Assembly: GCA_910592005.1 (NCBI GenBank)
Contig: CAJVPP010000091.1
Span: 1-49,893 of the forward strand
Origin: Funneliformis mosseae
Lineage: Eukaryota > Glomeromycota > Glomeromycetes > Glomerales > Glomeraceae
Direction: 5' to 3'
Length of the DNA stretch: 49,893 nt
Part shown: positions 1 to 12,300 of the stretch, piece by piece
Numbering within the stretch: the stretch's first letter is position 1
Layout of the letters: every line of letters begins with the position of its first letter
Position numbers and translations under genes: made by a program
Notes under the pieces: generated by a model
The model's input: only the letters and a program-made list of their open reading frames with translations
What the model was told of the DNA's origin: nothing
Databases searched by the model: none

Positions 1-1860
1 AGTTTTTGATGTTATTAGATTAAAATGTATTAAGCTCTTAATTTTAGTCAAAAATTTCTCAGAATCTGATTTTCCTAGAAATATTCTCATATCTAATATA
101 TTAATTTTCTCAAAATTCATCATAATTTTTTAACAAGATAGTTCTATTAATACTATAATTTTACTTGTACTAATATTATTTAGTTTATTTTTATTTTTTT
201 TGAAAATATAACTTATTAGAGATTCTTTATGACTTTTTAGTAAATAAATAAATAAAGAAAATTTCACATAATCCTTTTTCTTTATTATTAAAAATACTTT
301 GTAAAGTATATCTTTATTCTTTTAATAATAAACAAGAATTATTTTTACATCTTAAAACTGTTAGCAATCTAAAGAACATATTAAGATTTTACATCTACAA
401 ATTATTAAAGAATTTCAAAAGATTCTTATATATCATATTTATAGAAAATTAGCTAAAAATTATACTCAAACAGAATGTAAAACAGTTACTCTTTCCTGTA
501 TTAGAAGCCAATTTTTTTTAATTTTTTTTTAATTTTTCGTAGGTTTATTCATTATTATCAGGTTAAAAAAAATATTTACAAAAGTTATTTTGAGGAAGTT
601 GGAGCAAAAAAGAATTAAATTATATTTTAATGATAAGTAATAGTCAATTAAATATTATGATCAAAGATAAAAAACTATATAGTTTTATTAGATCAACTAA
701 AGAATTTATTGTTAAATCATAAATAATATAAAGAAAAGGGAGTAGTAAATCCTTTAATGCTTATATCTGCAAAAAAAATGATATACAATGAAAATATTAA
801 AAGATAAAATTCTCAATATAATAGAGGTAAAGTTATAATTGAATAGAAGAAAAAAAAGAATGTGAAAATAATAATAATTTTTACTATGCTGATCAAATAG
901 CTATACATTTTATATATCACAAATTTATTTAGAAAATTAAATAATAATTAAAAAATGTAAATATAGATTAATTTAGAATAATAAAATATCAGAAAATTTT
1001 ATTAGAAATTATATTAATTTGATTCAAAATACAAATTTAACTTTCAATTAACAATTTTATTCTAAACTTTAATTATTTAAAATTAATTTTCTTTAAATTT
1101 TTTAAAGTTTATTAGAAATAATAGGAATATTATTAAATAATTTATAACGTAATCTATTTTTTTTCAAGTATTTCAATTATTGTAACTTTAAAATTAATAG
1201 CTTTAACTCTAACTTTTCTAGTTTACAAAAAAAAAAATACTTACATATGATTTTTTTAATTATAAAATAAGAAAAAGATTTAATATTTTATTTATTATAT
1301 TTTACAAAGGAATATCTAAAAGTTTTTGAATGACTTATTTAATAATTAATAACTATAAAAAAGGATGATCAGCACTTAATTTATTTAAATAAATATTATT
1401 TGCATATGACATCATAAATCTTCTGATTTATTTATTTTACTATGCTTCACAAAAAATAGAAAAAAATAAATTAATCATAAAATAATGTGAGGTAATATTT
1501 TCTTATTATCAATGCAGAGATTCATATTAAAAAATTGTTAAAACTGTTAGGTATAAAAAAATAACAGTTTTTGATATATTAAAATGATATAATGAAACTG
1601 GTTTTATAGATTTTAAATATTAATTTAAAAGATTATATTTAATTAATAATAATTAGTGTAAAAGGCTTAAATATTTGATAACAAATAAAAAAATATAAAA
1701 TCAGTGATTATGTACTATTAGAGTAAAAGAACTTTGAAAAAAAAGGATAGAATATTTCTGTAAATATCATCTATCATATATTTTATTTACTTAGATTAAG
1801 AAATTATATTACATAATACATAGTTAGCATTTAATTGCAGTTAAACCTAAATTTTTAGCT
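1..1860. other. AT-rich gene-free stretch
   Basis: No open frame with protein-like composition, splice-bounded exon or RNA gene could be seen on either strand. The sequence is dominated by A/T runs and short homopolymers. It resembles other AT-rich deserts in this window (3.2-7.1 kb, 33.4-37.2 kb) and is probably old, decayed repeat sequence, which is inference. Confidence 0.6.
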
Positions 1861-2280
1861 GTTAGTTAATTTGGCTGATCAGCTAAAATGGGACTAAATT
1901 GCCAATCAGCTAAATCAGCCAAATATCATATGACTTTACCAATTTGACCATGTTTTATTTGTAAATTGCAATTTATTAAATTTATTGCAAAAAAAAATTG
2001 ATGTTTCCAATGTTTAGAATGTTCAAATTTCTTATAAATAGCAAAATATTAATGTCTTTGACGTTTAAAATGTTCAATTTTTTTTTTGCAAATTTTAATG
2101 TTCTGAACATTAGAGGCATCAATTTTTTTTGCAATTATTCAATTATATTTCTATTTCTATTTTATTTATAAGCTATTATATAAAAAAAATTTCTTAACTG
2201 GTCAAACTTAAAATAAAATTTGGCCATTTTAATCATAATCAAATGACCAAATAGTCATAGTCAAATGGCTAAATACCAAC
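1861..2280. repeat. Imperfect inverted-repeat element, MITE-like
   Basis: Two inner arms of about 45 bp, at 1985-2030 and 2090-2134, are near-perfect reverse complements of one another. Both contain the words TTGCAAAAAAAATTGATG and ATGTT(T/C)AGAA. A third, diverged copy of the same word lies between them (2051-2080). The outer flanks (1861-1960 and 2215-2280) also match loosely in inverted orientation through words such as TTTGGCTGATCAGC / GCCATTTGACTATG. No coding capacity is visible. The shape fits a non-autonomous hairpin element, but I see no clear target-site duplication. Confidence 0.45.
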
Positions 2281-2579
2281 ACTGATATAATTTAAGCTTC
2301 TTATTTCACCTGCAAATAAAGCAGCATAATTTGTATAATATTTATAGTAAAAAAATTGGATTAAGAATTATTGGTAAAAGTTTTATAAAGTGATGAATTA
2401 ATTTTCACCTAGTTTCAATAAAGTCACATTAATAGAATATGGAAAGAACTAGCTGAAGAATAGTCACTCTTTTGTATTTTAGTATAACTCTAGCTATATG
2501 CATTAGGGCTGCTTTTCTTGATAGAAAGTAAGGTTAATTATACTACTATTAGGAATTAGAATTAAAGCTCTCAAATTTC

Positions 2580-2643
2580 AATTGAGTTGCAACTTAATTG
2601 CACTATAAGGAAATTTAATTGCGTCACAAGTTGCAACTCAATT
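2580..2643. repeat. 16-bp perfect inverted repeat
   Basis: AATTGAGTTGCAACTT at 2580-2595 is the exact reverse complement of 2628-2643, with a 32-bp spacer that itself contains related words (TTAATTGC, AATTGCG). It could fold as a hairpin. Its role is unknown; it belongs to the class of self-complementary word clusters seen elsewhere in the window. Confidence 0.6.
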
Positions 2644-2689
2644 ACGCCATTTTTTTTAATTGTGGTGACTATCTTTAGTTCAGTTCAAT

Positions 2690-2985
2690 TATATACGAAA
2701 TTCTTGAAAGATCACAAAATTTGTGAATTCTTTAAGAGGATCACAAAAATTTAGCGAAACTCTAGAAAACTCTTGAAAAGTCGCAAAAAATTGTGATTTC
2801 TCTTCGAATTTCGCAAAAAAATCATGAAACCCTTGAAGAATCACAATTTTTGCGATTTCTCTTAATATTTCGCAAAAACTATTGCAAAATTCTTGGAGGG
2901 TCATAAAAAATTGTGATTTCTCTTCAAATTTTATGAACCTTGAAGAAAAATTCACGATTTTTTGCGATTCTCCTAGAGTTTTGCA
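2690..2985. repeat. Minisatellite, ~60-bp unit
   Basis: The 15-mer TTGTGATTTCTCTTC recurs at 2791-2805 and 2911-2925, exactly 120 bp apart. A diverged version (TTGCGATTTCTCTT) lies half-way, near 2850. The surrounding words TTCGCAAAAA and CTTGAAGAATCAC recur with the same spacing, so the basic unit is about 60 bp in degenerate tandem copies. An 88-codon open frame on the minus strand runs through it and simply translates the repeat. Confidence 0.6.
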
Positions 2986-3004
2986 TATAAATTGTGTATT
3001 CCTT

Positions 3005-3180
3005 ATATAATCGAACCATAATTTCAGATTAATCTGAAACTCCAGTTCAGTTTAGATTTTTACTGATCTGCGATTCAGTTCGGATTCAGATTGGCATTTT
3101 TAAGATTAATAATCTGAACTGAACTGAACCAAAATTTTCAGTTCAGATACAGATTAGCATTTAATCCAGACTGAACCAAA
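3005..3180. repeat. CAGTTCAGATT self-complementary word cluster
   Basis: The words CAGTTCAG, TTCAGATT and their complements AATCTGAACTGAAC occur many times on both strands within 175 bp, giving overlapping hairpin potential rather than one clean stem. No coding capacity is seen. It is similar in style to the GAGTC cluster at 49.5-49.8 kb. Confidence 0.5.
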
Positions 3181-6100
3181 CTGTTTAGAGCTTTAATTGG
3201 AATTATTTTCAATATTTGAATCAATTTGAGAATCAATTTAATCATTCTTAAGATTTAACTCTAAAATTTATTTTTAATTTGATTAATTGAATATAATCAA
3301 TTGATCTATTGAGTTAAGTGTTTAAGAATATCTTAAATAAATTAATAAATATAAATTAATTACTATAAATTAAAAATATAAGGGATATAATATGCAAATT
3401 AAAATTAAAAAAAATATTAAATATTAGAATTCTTCATTATAAAATTAAAAAATCACAGAAGGTAAAATTAAAAATATAGATTAAAAAGAATACATTTAAA
3501 AAAAAAATTTGATAAAATTAAAAAAAAATCAATTAAAATAATAAAATTAATCAATCTGAAATTAAAAAAAAAATTAAAAATTAAAAATTAAACTAAATCT
3601 AATAAAATATTAATTTTAAATTAAAAAAAATTTGAAAATATAAAAAAAATAAAAAATATAGAATTAAGAAAATAGAAAATAATAAATTATATTTTTTTTA
3701 AAAAAAAAAGGTTTTATAATATAAGTTAGTATTAAGATTAGAATTAAGGTTAGAGTTAAGGATAATTTATAAAAAAAAATCAAATAAATTATATTATTTA
3801 TTTTAATTTCTTTGATATGCAAAAATTTTAAATAATAAACTTATTTGAGTAAAACCTTTAGTTTAATAAAAATAATATATTGCAAAATTCAATTTATAAT
3901 TTTATAGTAATTAATAATAATAAGTTTATATATGAATATTTATCAAAAAATTTTATTCTTTTATATATTTTATAACTAAATATCTAATTTAACTTTCACT
4001 TTATATAGTTTAATATTTTTTATAATTATAATATAATTTTATTTTGATTTTTAATTAATTCAATTTTATTGGAATCGATTCTAATCTCTAGCTATTATAA
4101 GAATTAGTAACTGAAGCTATATATATTAAAATATTTTACAATATATTATATCTATAATACAGCATATATTTTAAAAGGATATATTATTTCAGAAAAATAA
4201 TGCTATTTCTTACAAATTAAAAATTGCAGCAGTATTTCATGTAAAAAAGGATTTACATATTCTTTCTTAACTTACTTAAAGTTCAGTTTTTAAACTGATT
4301 AAAAATTTATAGGCTGAAGTTAAAAAAATATTTATAAATGAAAGAAAAAGCCAAGTAATCTTACTAAACTTGAAAAATGTGTTCAAAAAGAATAGAAGAT
4401 AATTTAAAACAATTGATTAAATATTTAATCAACAGTATACTAAAACAAATATAGGCTATGATTTTAACGAAGAGAGTGTAACTAAATATTAGTTACTTAA
4501 TATAAAATGTAAAGTTTAATTAAGTTTTAAAAATTTATACATTAAAATTTTTCATTTTATATTAAGTAAAAAATCATTCAAAAACTTTTGGGTACCTTCT
4601 GTACTATAAATTCTTTTGTATATCAAACTAATATATGCATATATTATATAATATTATTATTAGAATTTCTAATTAAAAGAGTAAATAAATATTTAAGTCA
4701 TACTTTAGTAGCAAATTGAAATTCTATAGAATCAGTATAATGTAATATATAAATTATTAAATTTATCTTATAATTTTTATATTATTTTACTCAAATAAAA
4801 TCTAAAATTATTTTTTAATTAAAATACTTTAAGTTTATCTTGACCTATTAGTGAAGTATATAATTATTTATTAAAATCCTTTTCTTAAATGAATATCAAT
4901 TTAATATATTTTTTTAATAATAATTTTACATATTATATCAAATATTCAGATGCAATTACTTTATATATTAATAATCTATTGATAATTTTTAATATAATAT
5001 GCAATTCATCAATAAGATAATTTTCTATATTAATTATAATAAATAATAATTTTTTGAATGAGCTGAATAAGAAATGAAAGTATTTTTCAAATTATTCATT
5101 TTTTTGAAATTATCTAATTAGAATTTAAATTGTTATGCTGATTTTTTTTAATTAAATATCAGAAATAAAGTAATTACTTATTAGAAATTAAATTCTAAAT
5201 AAATAATTAAAATTTCTAGCCAGAGGTAAAATAAAATTCAAATTTTCAATATATTCTATTAATTATAAGTCCTTATAAAAAAAATTTTCTTATAAATTAT
5301 GAATTTTTATAAAAATAAATTAGAAGTAAATTTATAATAAATAAGTAAACAAATTTTCTTGCAAAACTCTATAGTTTACTTAATATTAAATTATCATAAT
5401 TCTTCTCATAATAATTTAGATGTTATATCTATTATATTATATTCTTCTAATCTAGGATATAAAATAAATGTGTAATAATATTTTTAAAAAAAAGTAATTT
5501 TTTTATAATCAAAAATTGCAAATATTAATATAATATATTTACTTTATAATTAACAGGATCCTAAATATATATATAAAAGTCAAATAGAGTCAAAAAGATT
5601 TTACTATTAACTGTACATAAAATTTTAAGGCTGAAATTATAATAATATTAGTCAATTACTATAATAAGTAATAATATCCTAACTGGCATTATCAAAAATT
5701 GTCTATAAAAAGAAAGATTTATATAATTATTTTTGCTAATTTTATGCAAACTCAAACCTGATCTTTTAAATATATTTTGAGATTCTTGATCAATATTACA
5801 TCTATCTTTAGAAATTTTAATCAAAATAAAAGGTCGTGATAGATTTAAAATGAGAAATATTAAAATTTTTTAATATTTTGAATTTCTGCTTTATTAATTG
5901 AATTAATAACTATTTCTATAATATTCTCATTTATGATATTTTATTAGAATTTACTATTACAACCTCTTTTTTATGTTTTAATACTTGATTTTCTTTTCTA
6001 TAATCAATATTATATCTTTACCTTTGATATTAAAACTTATTGATTCCAATTATAAAATATCTTCTAAAAAGTAAAAATCATTACTAATATTAGAAAACTA

Positions 6101-7833
6101 TTCTAGTACTTTAGATACTACTTTTATTATTTATTTTATTAACTCAAAAGTTGTTATATTATTAATAGATTTTAAAGTTTTTTTATATTTTATCTCTTAA
6201 TGTTTTTTTTAATTTGTTAAGCTATAAACTAAAAAATAAAATTTCTGATATTCTTGTTTTTTTTTTGTAAATTTTTATAAAAAAATATAAATTAATACAT
6301 TATTTAAATAATAAATTAATTAATTAAAACTTATATTATATAATAAATCAGTAGTATTAGTAGCTGATAACTTTGAAAATACTTGTTCAATAAAATTTCT
6401 TTTATATATGTATATAATATAAAAGTTTATTTCATAATATATAATAATATATTAAACAGTTTTATTTTTATTTCTCGCTTCTAACTTATTTGTATTTTAT
6501 AATTATTAGAAATAGAAAAATAGGTTAATACACAAATAACTTGAAGAATCTTTTTATCTAAATAGTTTTCTACTGTAATTACTTTATAGGTAAAACTTCA
6601 ATTAAGTATTTTTATTTATTTTTTTATTTATAGATAATAGTAGCATCTTTTTGGATAATCTCCTATTTTTTAATTATTATCATTTTATATATAAAAAAAT
6701 TATAATAATAAATTTATTTAGCTTATTTTAACAATTAATAATTTAAATATTATCTAATTTTAATCTAAAAAAAGCAAATTTTAATTTTCTTAACAATCAA
6801 CTTTGTTTAAAAAAATTAAAGATCTTCTGAATTATATAGATTATTATAATTATTGTAAATAAAATTTTTAATATAAAGAAAATATATATAACAAAAAAAA
6901 CTTTTATAATTAAATTAATTTTATATTTATAAAAAAATTACAAATTATATTATTTATTATTGATATTAATTCTTTTTATAATAAATTATAAATTTTAATA
7001 ATAGCTAACTAAAGGTTGAAGTGATAATTTTTATAAGATCCTCTTATGACAAAATAGATCTTAATTATAATTTTTATATATTAAAAATTAACTGACAACT
7101 AACTTTATATTATGTAAATTATTGAAATAAAATTTAATAAATATATAAAGAGATAAAAAAAAAATGTTCAAAAGTAAGGAAAAAAAACAGAAAAAAATAT
7201 GTCAAAATGAGACTTACCTAATTGAAGATTTCAAGAAAAAAAAAATGCAAAATAAAGAAATAAAGTTAGAAATAGTTGAAATAATAAAAGAAAACTAACT
7301 TACCTTAAGAGAAAAGAATAGCGGTGAAAGAATAAGGAAATATTTATGTATAACAAATAAACAAATAAAATAAGGCTAGGATAAAATGCTTAAAATTAAA
7401 CCCTGGATGCAACCCAATTTTACTAACAGGCCTTTAGGAAAAATATGTGATTTTTTACTTTTGAATAATTGTATAATGTTTGAGAGCAAAGAAATAATAA
7501 AAAAATATGATGTTTGGACTCGCATTTAGTAGCTTAGGATCTGCGTACTATCTCTCTTTAACTGTTAAAGCATGTCATATATTTCGCTTATTTTATCATA
7601 CTGTAAATATAATAATATAATATTGATAAATCCAGATCCTGATTGTAGATAGGATTTCGTCATGTTATAAGCAGTTCACTATTTTAATCTGATCATCTGA
7701 AATGATCACTTGTTAAAATCAATAAAAATAATACAGCAATTGAAAGAAAAAAAATTTGAGCAATTAATCCTCCTCAAAGGTTCTAATTTTCCAACAAATT
7801 TTTAAAAATCAGATTGCAAAGTTGATTTGTAAA
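3181..7833. other. AT-rich gene-free stretch
   Basis: About 4.6 kb of extremely AT-rich DNA without a supportable gene. There are many A/T homopolymers and short ATAT words. From about 7.15 kb GC content rises somewhat toward the LTR-like segment, but no exon with conserved coding sequence was recognised. Confidence 0.6.
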
Positions 7834-8373
7834 TGTTGTTAGACCTGGAATCGTCTCAAAACTAAGCTAACAAAACTAAATAACTTAAGATCACAATTAT
7901 TTCAAAGGCCTTTTCTAAGAGAAATTAACAATTAGCAAACAAAACAATTTATTATTACGATTCACTAGTGTAGTAAGTTATCTCAATCAATTTTATGATG
8001 AAGACAAGAAGAAGGTTGAAAGTGTATTAAATTGTAGAATTATAAGTCTAGCCCCAAGACTTATCTCAATCTCTGAGCAAAACTCTGTCGACTCAAGGTC
8101 AACTTACAGGTCTATTTATATAAAATTGTAACTAGTAATATACTACTCTTTTTGATAAGTATAAATGATACATATAATGCAAACTAGATAATATAATATA
8201 AGTAATAAAAAGAAGACTATATAATATTTATAATAAAAAGTAAACTATTCGATACATGTATTATAAAGTCGTACATGTATTACATGTTTTCTTGACTTTC
8301 TTTATTCTTCTGTTCTTTATCATAAAATTTTTCGATTATTACTTTCGTCCAGTCAATAATTATGGCCCCAACA
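7834..8373 (-). mobile_element. Probable solo LTR, copia type
   Basis: A 540-bp block with higher GC than its surroundings is bounded by TGTTG and CAACA, the 5-bp inverted ends typical of LTRs. Read on the minus strand it begins TGTTGGGGCC, contains a TATA-like TATATAAATAG near 8115, and ends with CAGGTCTAACAACA. That order (start, TATA box, terminal CA) suggests minus orientation. No second LTR, primer-binding site, polypurine tract or gag/pol sequence is visible, so it would be a solo LTR. The flanking pentamers (GTAAA and AAAGA) do not match, so a target duplication is not supported. Confidence 0.4.
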
Positions 8374-8627
8374 AAAGATATAACATCTTATTTTTAGCAT
8401 TTGAGATACGGCTTTCGATTTTACCTTCATAAATTACAAAATTTGTTAGATTAAATTTGCAAACTTATTCAGATTTATAAAGGGAAATAAAAAATGAAAT
8501 ACTTACATTAATAAACTTCTCCATTCTTGCGCTAGCTTCTTTTGCTCTCCTTTCGTATTCTTTTAGGAATTCTTTTAGCGTGTAAGTAACCTTTTGGTTT
8601 AACACGGTATAAGTTCTGCGAGTGAAT
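8374..8627 (-). pseudogene. Exon-like relic of unknown gene
   Basis: On the minus strand 8627-8507 reads as a charged, helical, protein-like stretch (containing KEFLKEYERRAKEAS and ARMEKFIN) and ends at a consensus splice donor, AAT|GTAAGT. A further short open stretch at about 8430-8374 runs straight into the LTR-like block. No start, upstream exon or homologous family was recognised. It is probably the remnant of a gene cut by the retroelement insertion, or part of a longer lineage-specific gene. Confidence is low because it rests on one exon and one splice site. Confidence 0.3.
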
Positions 8628-8638
8628 CAGGAAATGCC

Positions 8639-8750
8639 GAGGTTCTACCAGGAAGTGTTAAAGATTTGCGAGTACTGGAAATTTTGAGGTTCTACCAGGA
8701 GTTGAGGTTCTGGTTCTACGAATAGAAAATGTTGAGGTTCTACGAACATT
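8639..8750. repeat. GAGGTTCTACCAGGA short tandem repeat
   Basis: The word GAGGTTCTACCAGGA occurs at 8639 and 8686, with shortened or altered copies (GAGGTTCTGGTTCTACGA, GAGGTTCTACGAACA) at about 8704 and 8733. Spacing is roughly 47 bp, then 18 to 29 bp. The block is GC-richer than its neighbourhood. It is a degenerate minisatellite of unknown origin. Confidence 0.5.
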
Positions 8751-9344
8751 TGAAAATAGATGCCGAAACATAATGCAAGTTTTGTTTAATCAGATAAATG
8801 AAAAATTTGAGAGAGAATTCTAAGCTTTATACTCTTGCATAAACTTTTGGTGGCTTGTACAGCAAATAATCAGTACATGAAAAAAATGATTAATGCGGTT
8901 TTATCATTACTCATTAGATTTGCGAGATCGGTATTTATTAAAAAAGATGAATTAATGTTATGTAATTTCCCATTGTTAAAGAGAGTAAAGAAAATTGATA
9001 TACAGTATGTATGATTTGATTGGTTCTAACTATTTTGTAATTGATTGGCACCGAGATTTCTAATCTGACAGTTCCGATAAGTATTATTGTGATGAGGGCA
9101 TCAAGGTTTCCGTTAGGTATTTAAATTAACAAGATATCAGCGAATCTTATCATCAATTAGATCATTGAATATATTAAAAATGTCAATAAATATATACGGT
9201 CGAAATATTGATCCTTTATTTGGAATTTAATCTCATAAAAAATTCTACATACATTGAAAAAATCACATTCAACAAGCTATCAAAAAAAAACAATGTTTAA
9301 AATTACGATAAAAACTCAAACATTTGTAACATGTCTGTAAAAAT
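8751..9344. other. Intergenic, probable 3' flank of the sacsin-BTB gene
   Basis: No exon could be supported on either strand. The part nearest 9344 is expected to hold the 3' untranslated region of the minus-strand gene that follows. I see no further structured element. Confidence 0.4.
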
Positions 9345-12300
9345 TCAAGATTTTGAGTCGCGTATCATCTGCTCTTTAACAAGCTCCTTATTTGCTTGAA
9401 TATACTTTCTACAGTATTTCTTTAATTCTTGTGCTTTGTGTTTATCTGAATGTTTTAAAATGTTATACGCGTTACGGACATTAATAAGTCGACTTCCCAT
9501 AATAGTATCTTCTACTTTATCTTTGAGTGAAACAACTTGATACAAATGAGTTGCCTCTAACAGATTGATAAGAAATGATAAATCATTTGAGTAAAATCCT
9601 GTTAAAACCGACTTTTTTGCTTCTTCAAAAGGTTGCCCGTATAGCCAACGAAGAAGCACCCTGATCGTATCTGGCTCAATACTTAATGGAACTTCGATTT
9701 TTTCATCAGTTGCTGCTGATTGGCCTAAACCATAAAACATTCTTTTGAAATGTGGTGATGCAGCTATGAAAAGAAAGAGAAGAATTTGAAAAATAAGAAA
9801 TCATAAAACAAATTAAATTTAAAGGAGTTTAATATACACGATGACTTACCCGATAGCACATATCTGCTAGCACCAATCCTCTCTCTCTCTTTACCAACAA
9901 TAAAAATGACATCATGATTTTCATATCTTACAAGTTCATCCAATAAACCGTTAAGTAACACGTCTTTTTGATCATTTATGAACCTTTCATTTGGTATGTC
10001 TATAACTTTTTCCTCAAGGGCTCCAGCGCACCTTAATAAATCCCTGTAAGGCATTAAACAATCTTCGACTTTTTCATGAGTTCCCCCTTTATTATTGTCT
10101 TGTAAATTAAATGCAAGTTTCTTTCCTTCTACCCAATTTTTTACATTAAATGCATCTTCCCCATTCAAGAATAGCTTCTTCTCATGAACATTAATTTTCG
10201 ATTTGATATACTCTTCTTCTCTTTTAACTTGTGAATACATATTCATAACTTTATAAATTTCTTTGATTATACGTTTTACCTCTTCTCTAAACCTTTCGCG
10301 AGATCTCCATAACTTTGATTTGGGTATATTATTCACAACGACGAACCAATGTTCAATGATGTCATCAATAGATGGATGTCCAATTTCTGGAAAACGTTTA
10401 TTGAAAAAATGAGTGGGCTCAACGGTTTGTTCAAATAAAGGTCTTTGTGTCCAACATACTTCCTTATATCTCTGTGAGCAAAGTACCGCAAAACTTTCAA
10501 ATCCCAAAGTTTCTTTCGCCTCCTCATAAAATGAATTTTGAAGATTTTCTGATGGGATGAATTTAATATTTTTAATTTTTTCCCATTGAACTTTTGGGAA
10601 ACTTAGTTTCTCAAAGTGCATGTATAAATACTCGACTACATACGTTGCTCGATCTTTAACTTTAATCAAAGATTTATCTCGTCGGATTTGTGATTCAATC
10701 TCTTGTACGCATTCAATGAAAGTATTACCATTCACATGGCGCTTAAGGCCAATTCTTCCAAGAGCTTCGAGATAAACGAGGTCATGTAATTCTGTTGGTA
10801 TAAGTTTTTCAGTATCTTCGAAAACTTTGTTGAACAAAGGAACTGATCTATCATATAAATCACTAGCCTTCACCAAAGCATTGAGTGAATTATTAGGGAT
10901 TATTGGTCTTGTTTTAAAATATTTCTCAATTTCACGATTCTCCGAGAATAAAATATTCTGCAAGAAATTTATATATACTTGGGGAACTGGTTTCATGTAA
11001 TATTGGAAATGTTCGTGTTCGAAAATAAATTTAATATACTCTAAATCACTCATGGGTTCGTCATTTAAGTTAAAGAGCGTATTATAATCAAGTTCATCAC
11101 ACTCGTAGAAATCAATATCTTGTTGAAAAGTAAAGACTGGAAGATTATAGGGAATGAGAATTCCTGATTTGGCACTGATAAACTTGTCGCAAGAGTGTAC
11201 TGGCCATATTGGCAAAGAACGAAGAATTTTCATAAATTTTTTTTGTTTTTCGCCATATTCTAATAAATAAAATGTACAAACGTTAAATTGCAATTATTAT
11301 AATTATAATACACATAAATTTAATTATTCACTTACTTAATAACTCTTCAAGATTCATGTTGATAAATGTTCTAAATCTTTTATATTCTTTCAGTGAAAGA
11401 TTACCACCTTCGAATAATTCGTCCATGGTTAAATTAAGTTTAACGCGCGTCATTCCCAAGGAATTAATAATATTTATTGGAGTGCATTGCAATACACATC
11501 TATAGAGGTCTTTATGAACAATATTCATATCAGTGAACCGTAATTTGAGCTTAACTAATATGTGATATAAAATATGTCCATTTTCAGGTATATATAAAGG
11601 TGGGTTTTCGCTGTCAGGTCGAACGAGCTTTTGGTAAGGTTTTATAATTGGTAAAAGGGGAAATTTCGAAAGCTTTTCAAAGTCGATATATTTGGCTGAA
11701 TTAAATTTTAACCAGATTTCACCGAGCCATGTCCCATTTGGTATTTCATTTGAATCAGGATTCCAATCCCATTCATCCTCTAGATTTGGATACATTAACG
11801 ACAAAAGATCCAAAACGGCATTGGCGTCAACCTCTTTAATTTGTTTAAATATGGGAAAATGATTCGATCTAATAATATTCACGAGTTCTTTTGGTAATTT
11901 ACCCGAGACGAATCTTGATGGACCAACTTTCGGGAACAATTTTTGAACTTTTGGTTTACCAATGTAATAAACTTCACCAATTTTTCCAATAGAACCATCA
12001 CTCAACGGAATTAATGGCAATCCATCAAGATTGTCAAAACATTTATCCTGAATAAAAATAAACTCGAGAAATTTGAATAATAAATCGTGATCCTGAAAAA
12101 TATCGTTCACATTCTCAGAGTTTGAGGGTAAAAATTTCTTTTGTAATTCCACGCAAGCCAATTGTCCACTGACATGTGAGTAATTTAAAAGATTATTAGA
12201 TCTAGCAGACTTAAGTAGATCAAGCTTGTCATCTTCAAGTTTCACTGCTGGTACTCCTATCTTGGTCAATACATCCACAATTTTTGGTTCTTTTCCCTCA

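Noticed and set aside
3720..3770. TTAGAATTAAGGTTAGAG words resembling telomeric TTAGGG
   Set aside because: Only loosely repeated, no true TTAGGG hexamer array, and not at a sequence end.
8639..8750. Possible CRISPR-like repeat array
   Set aside because: Repeats are degenerate with irregular spacing, and all evidence points to a eukaryotic genome.
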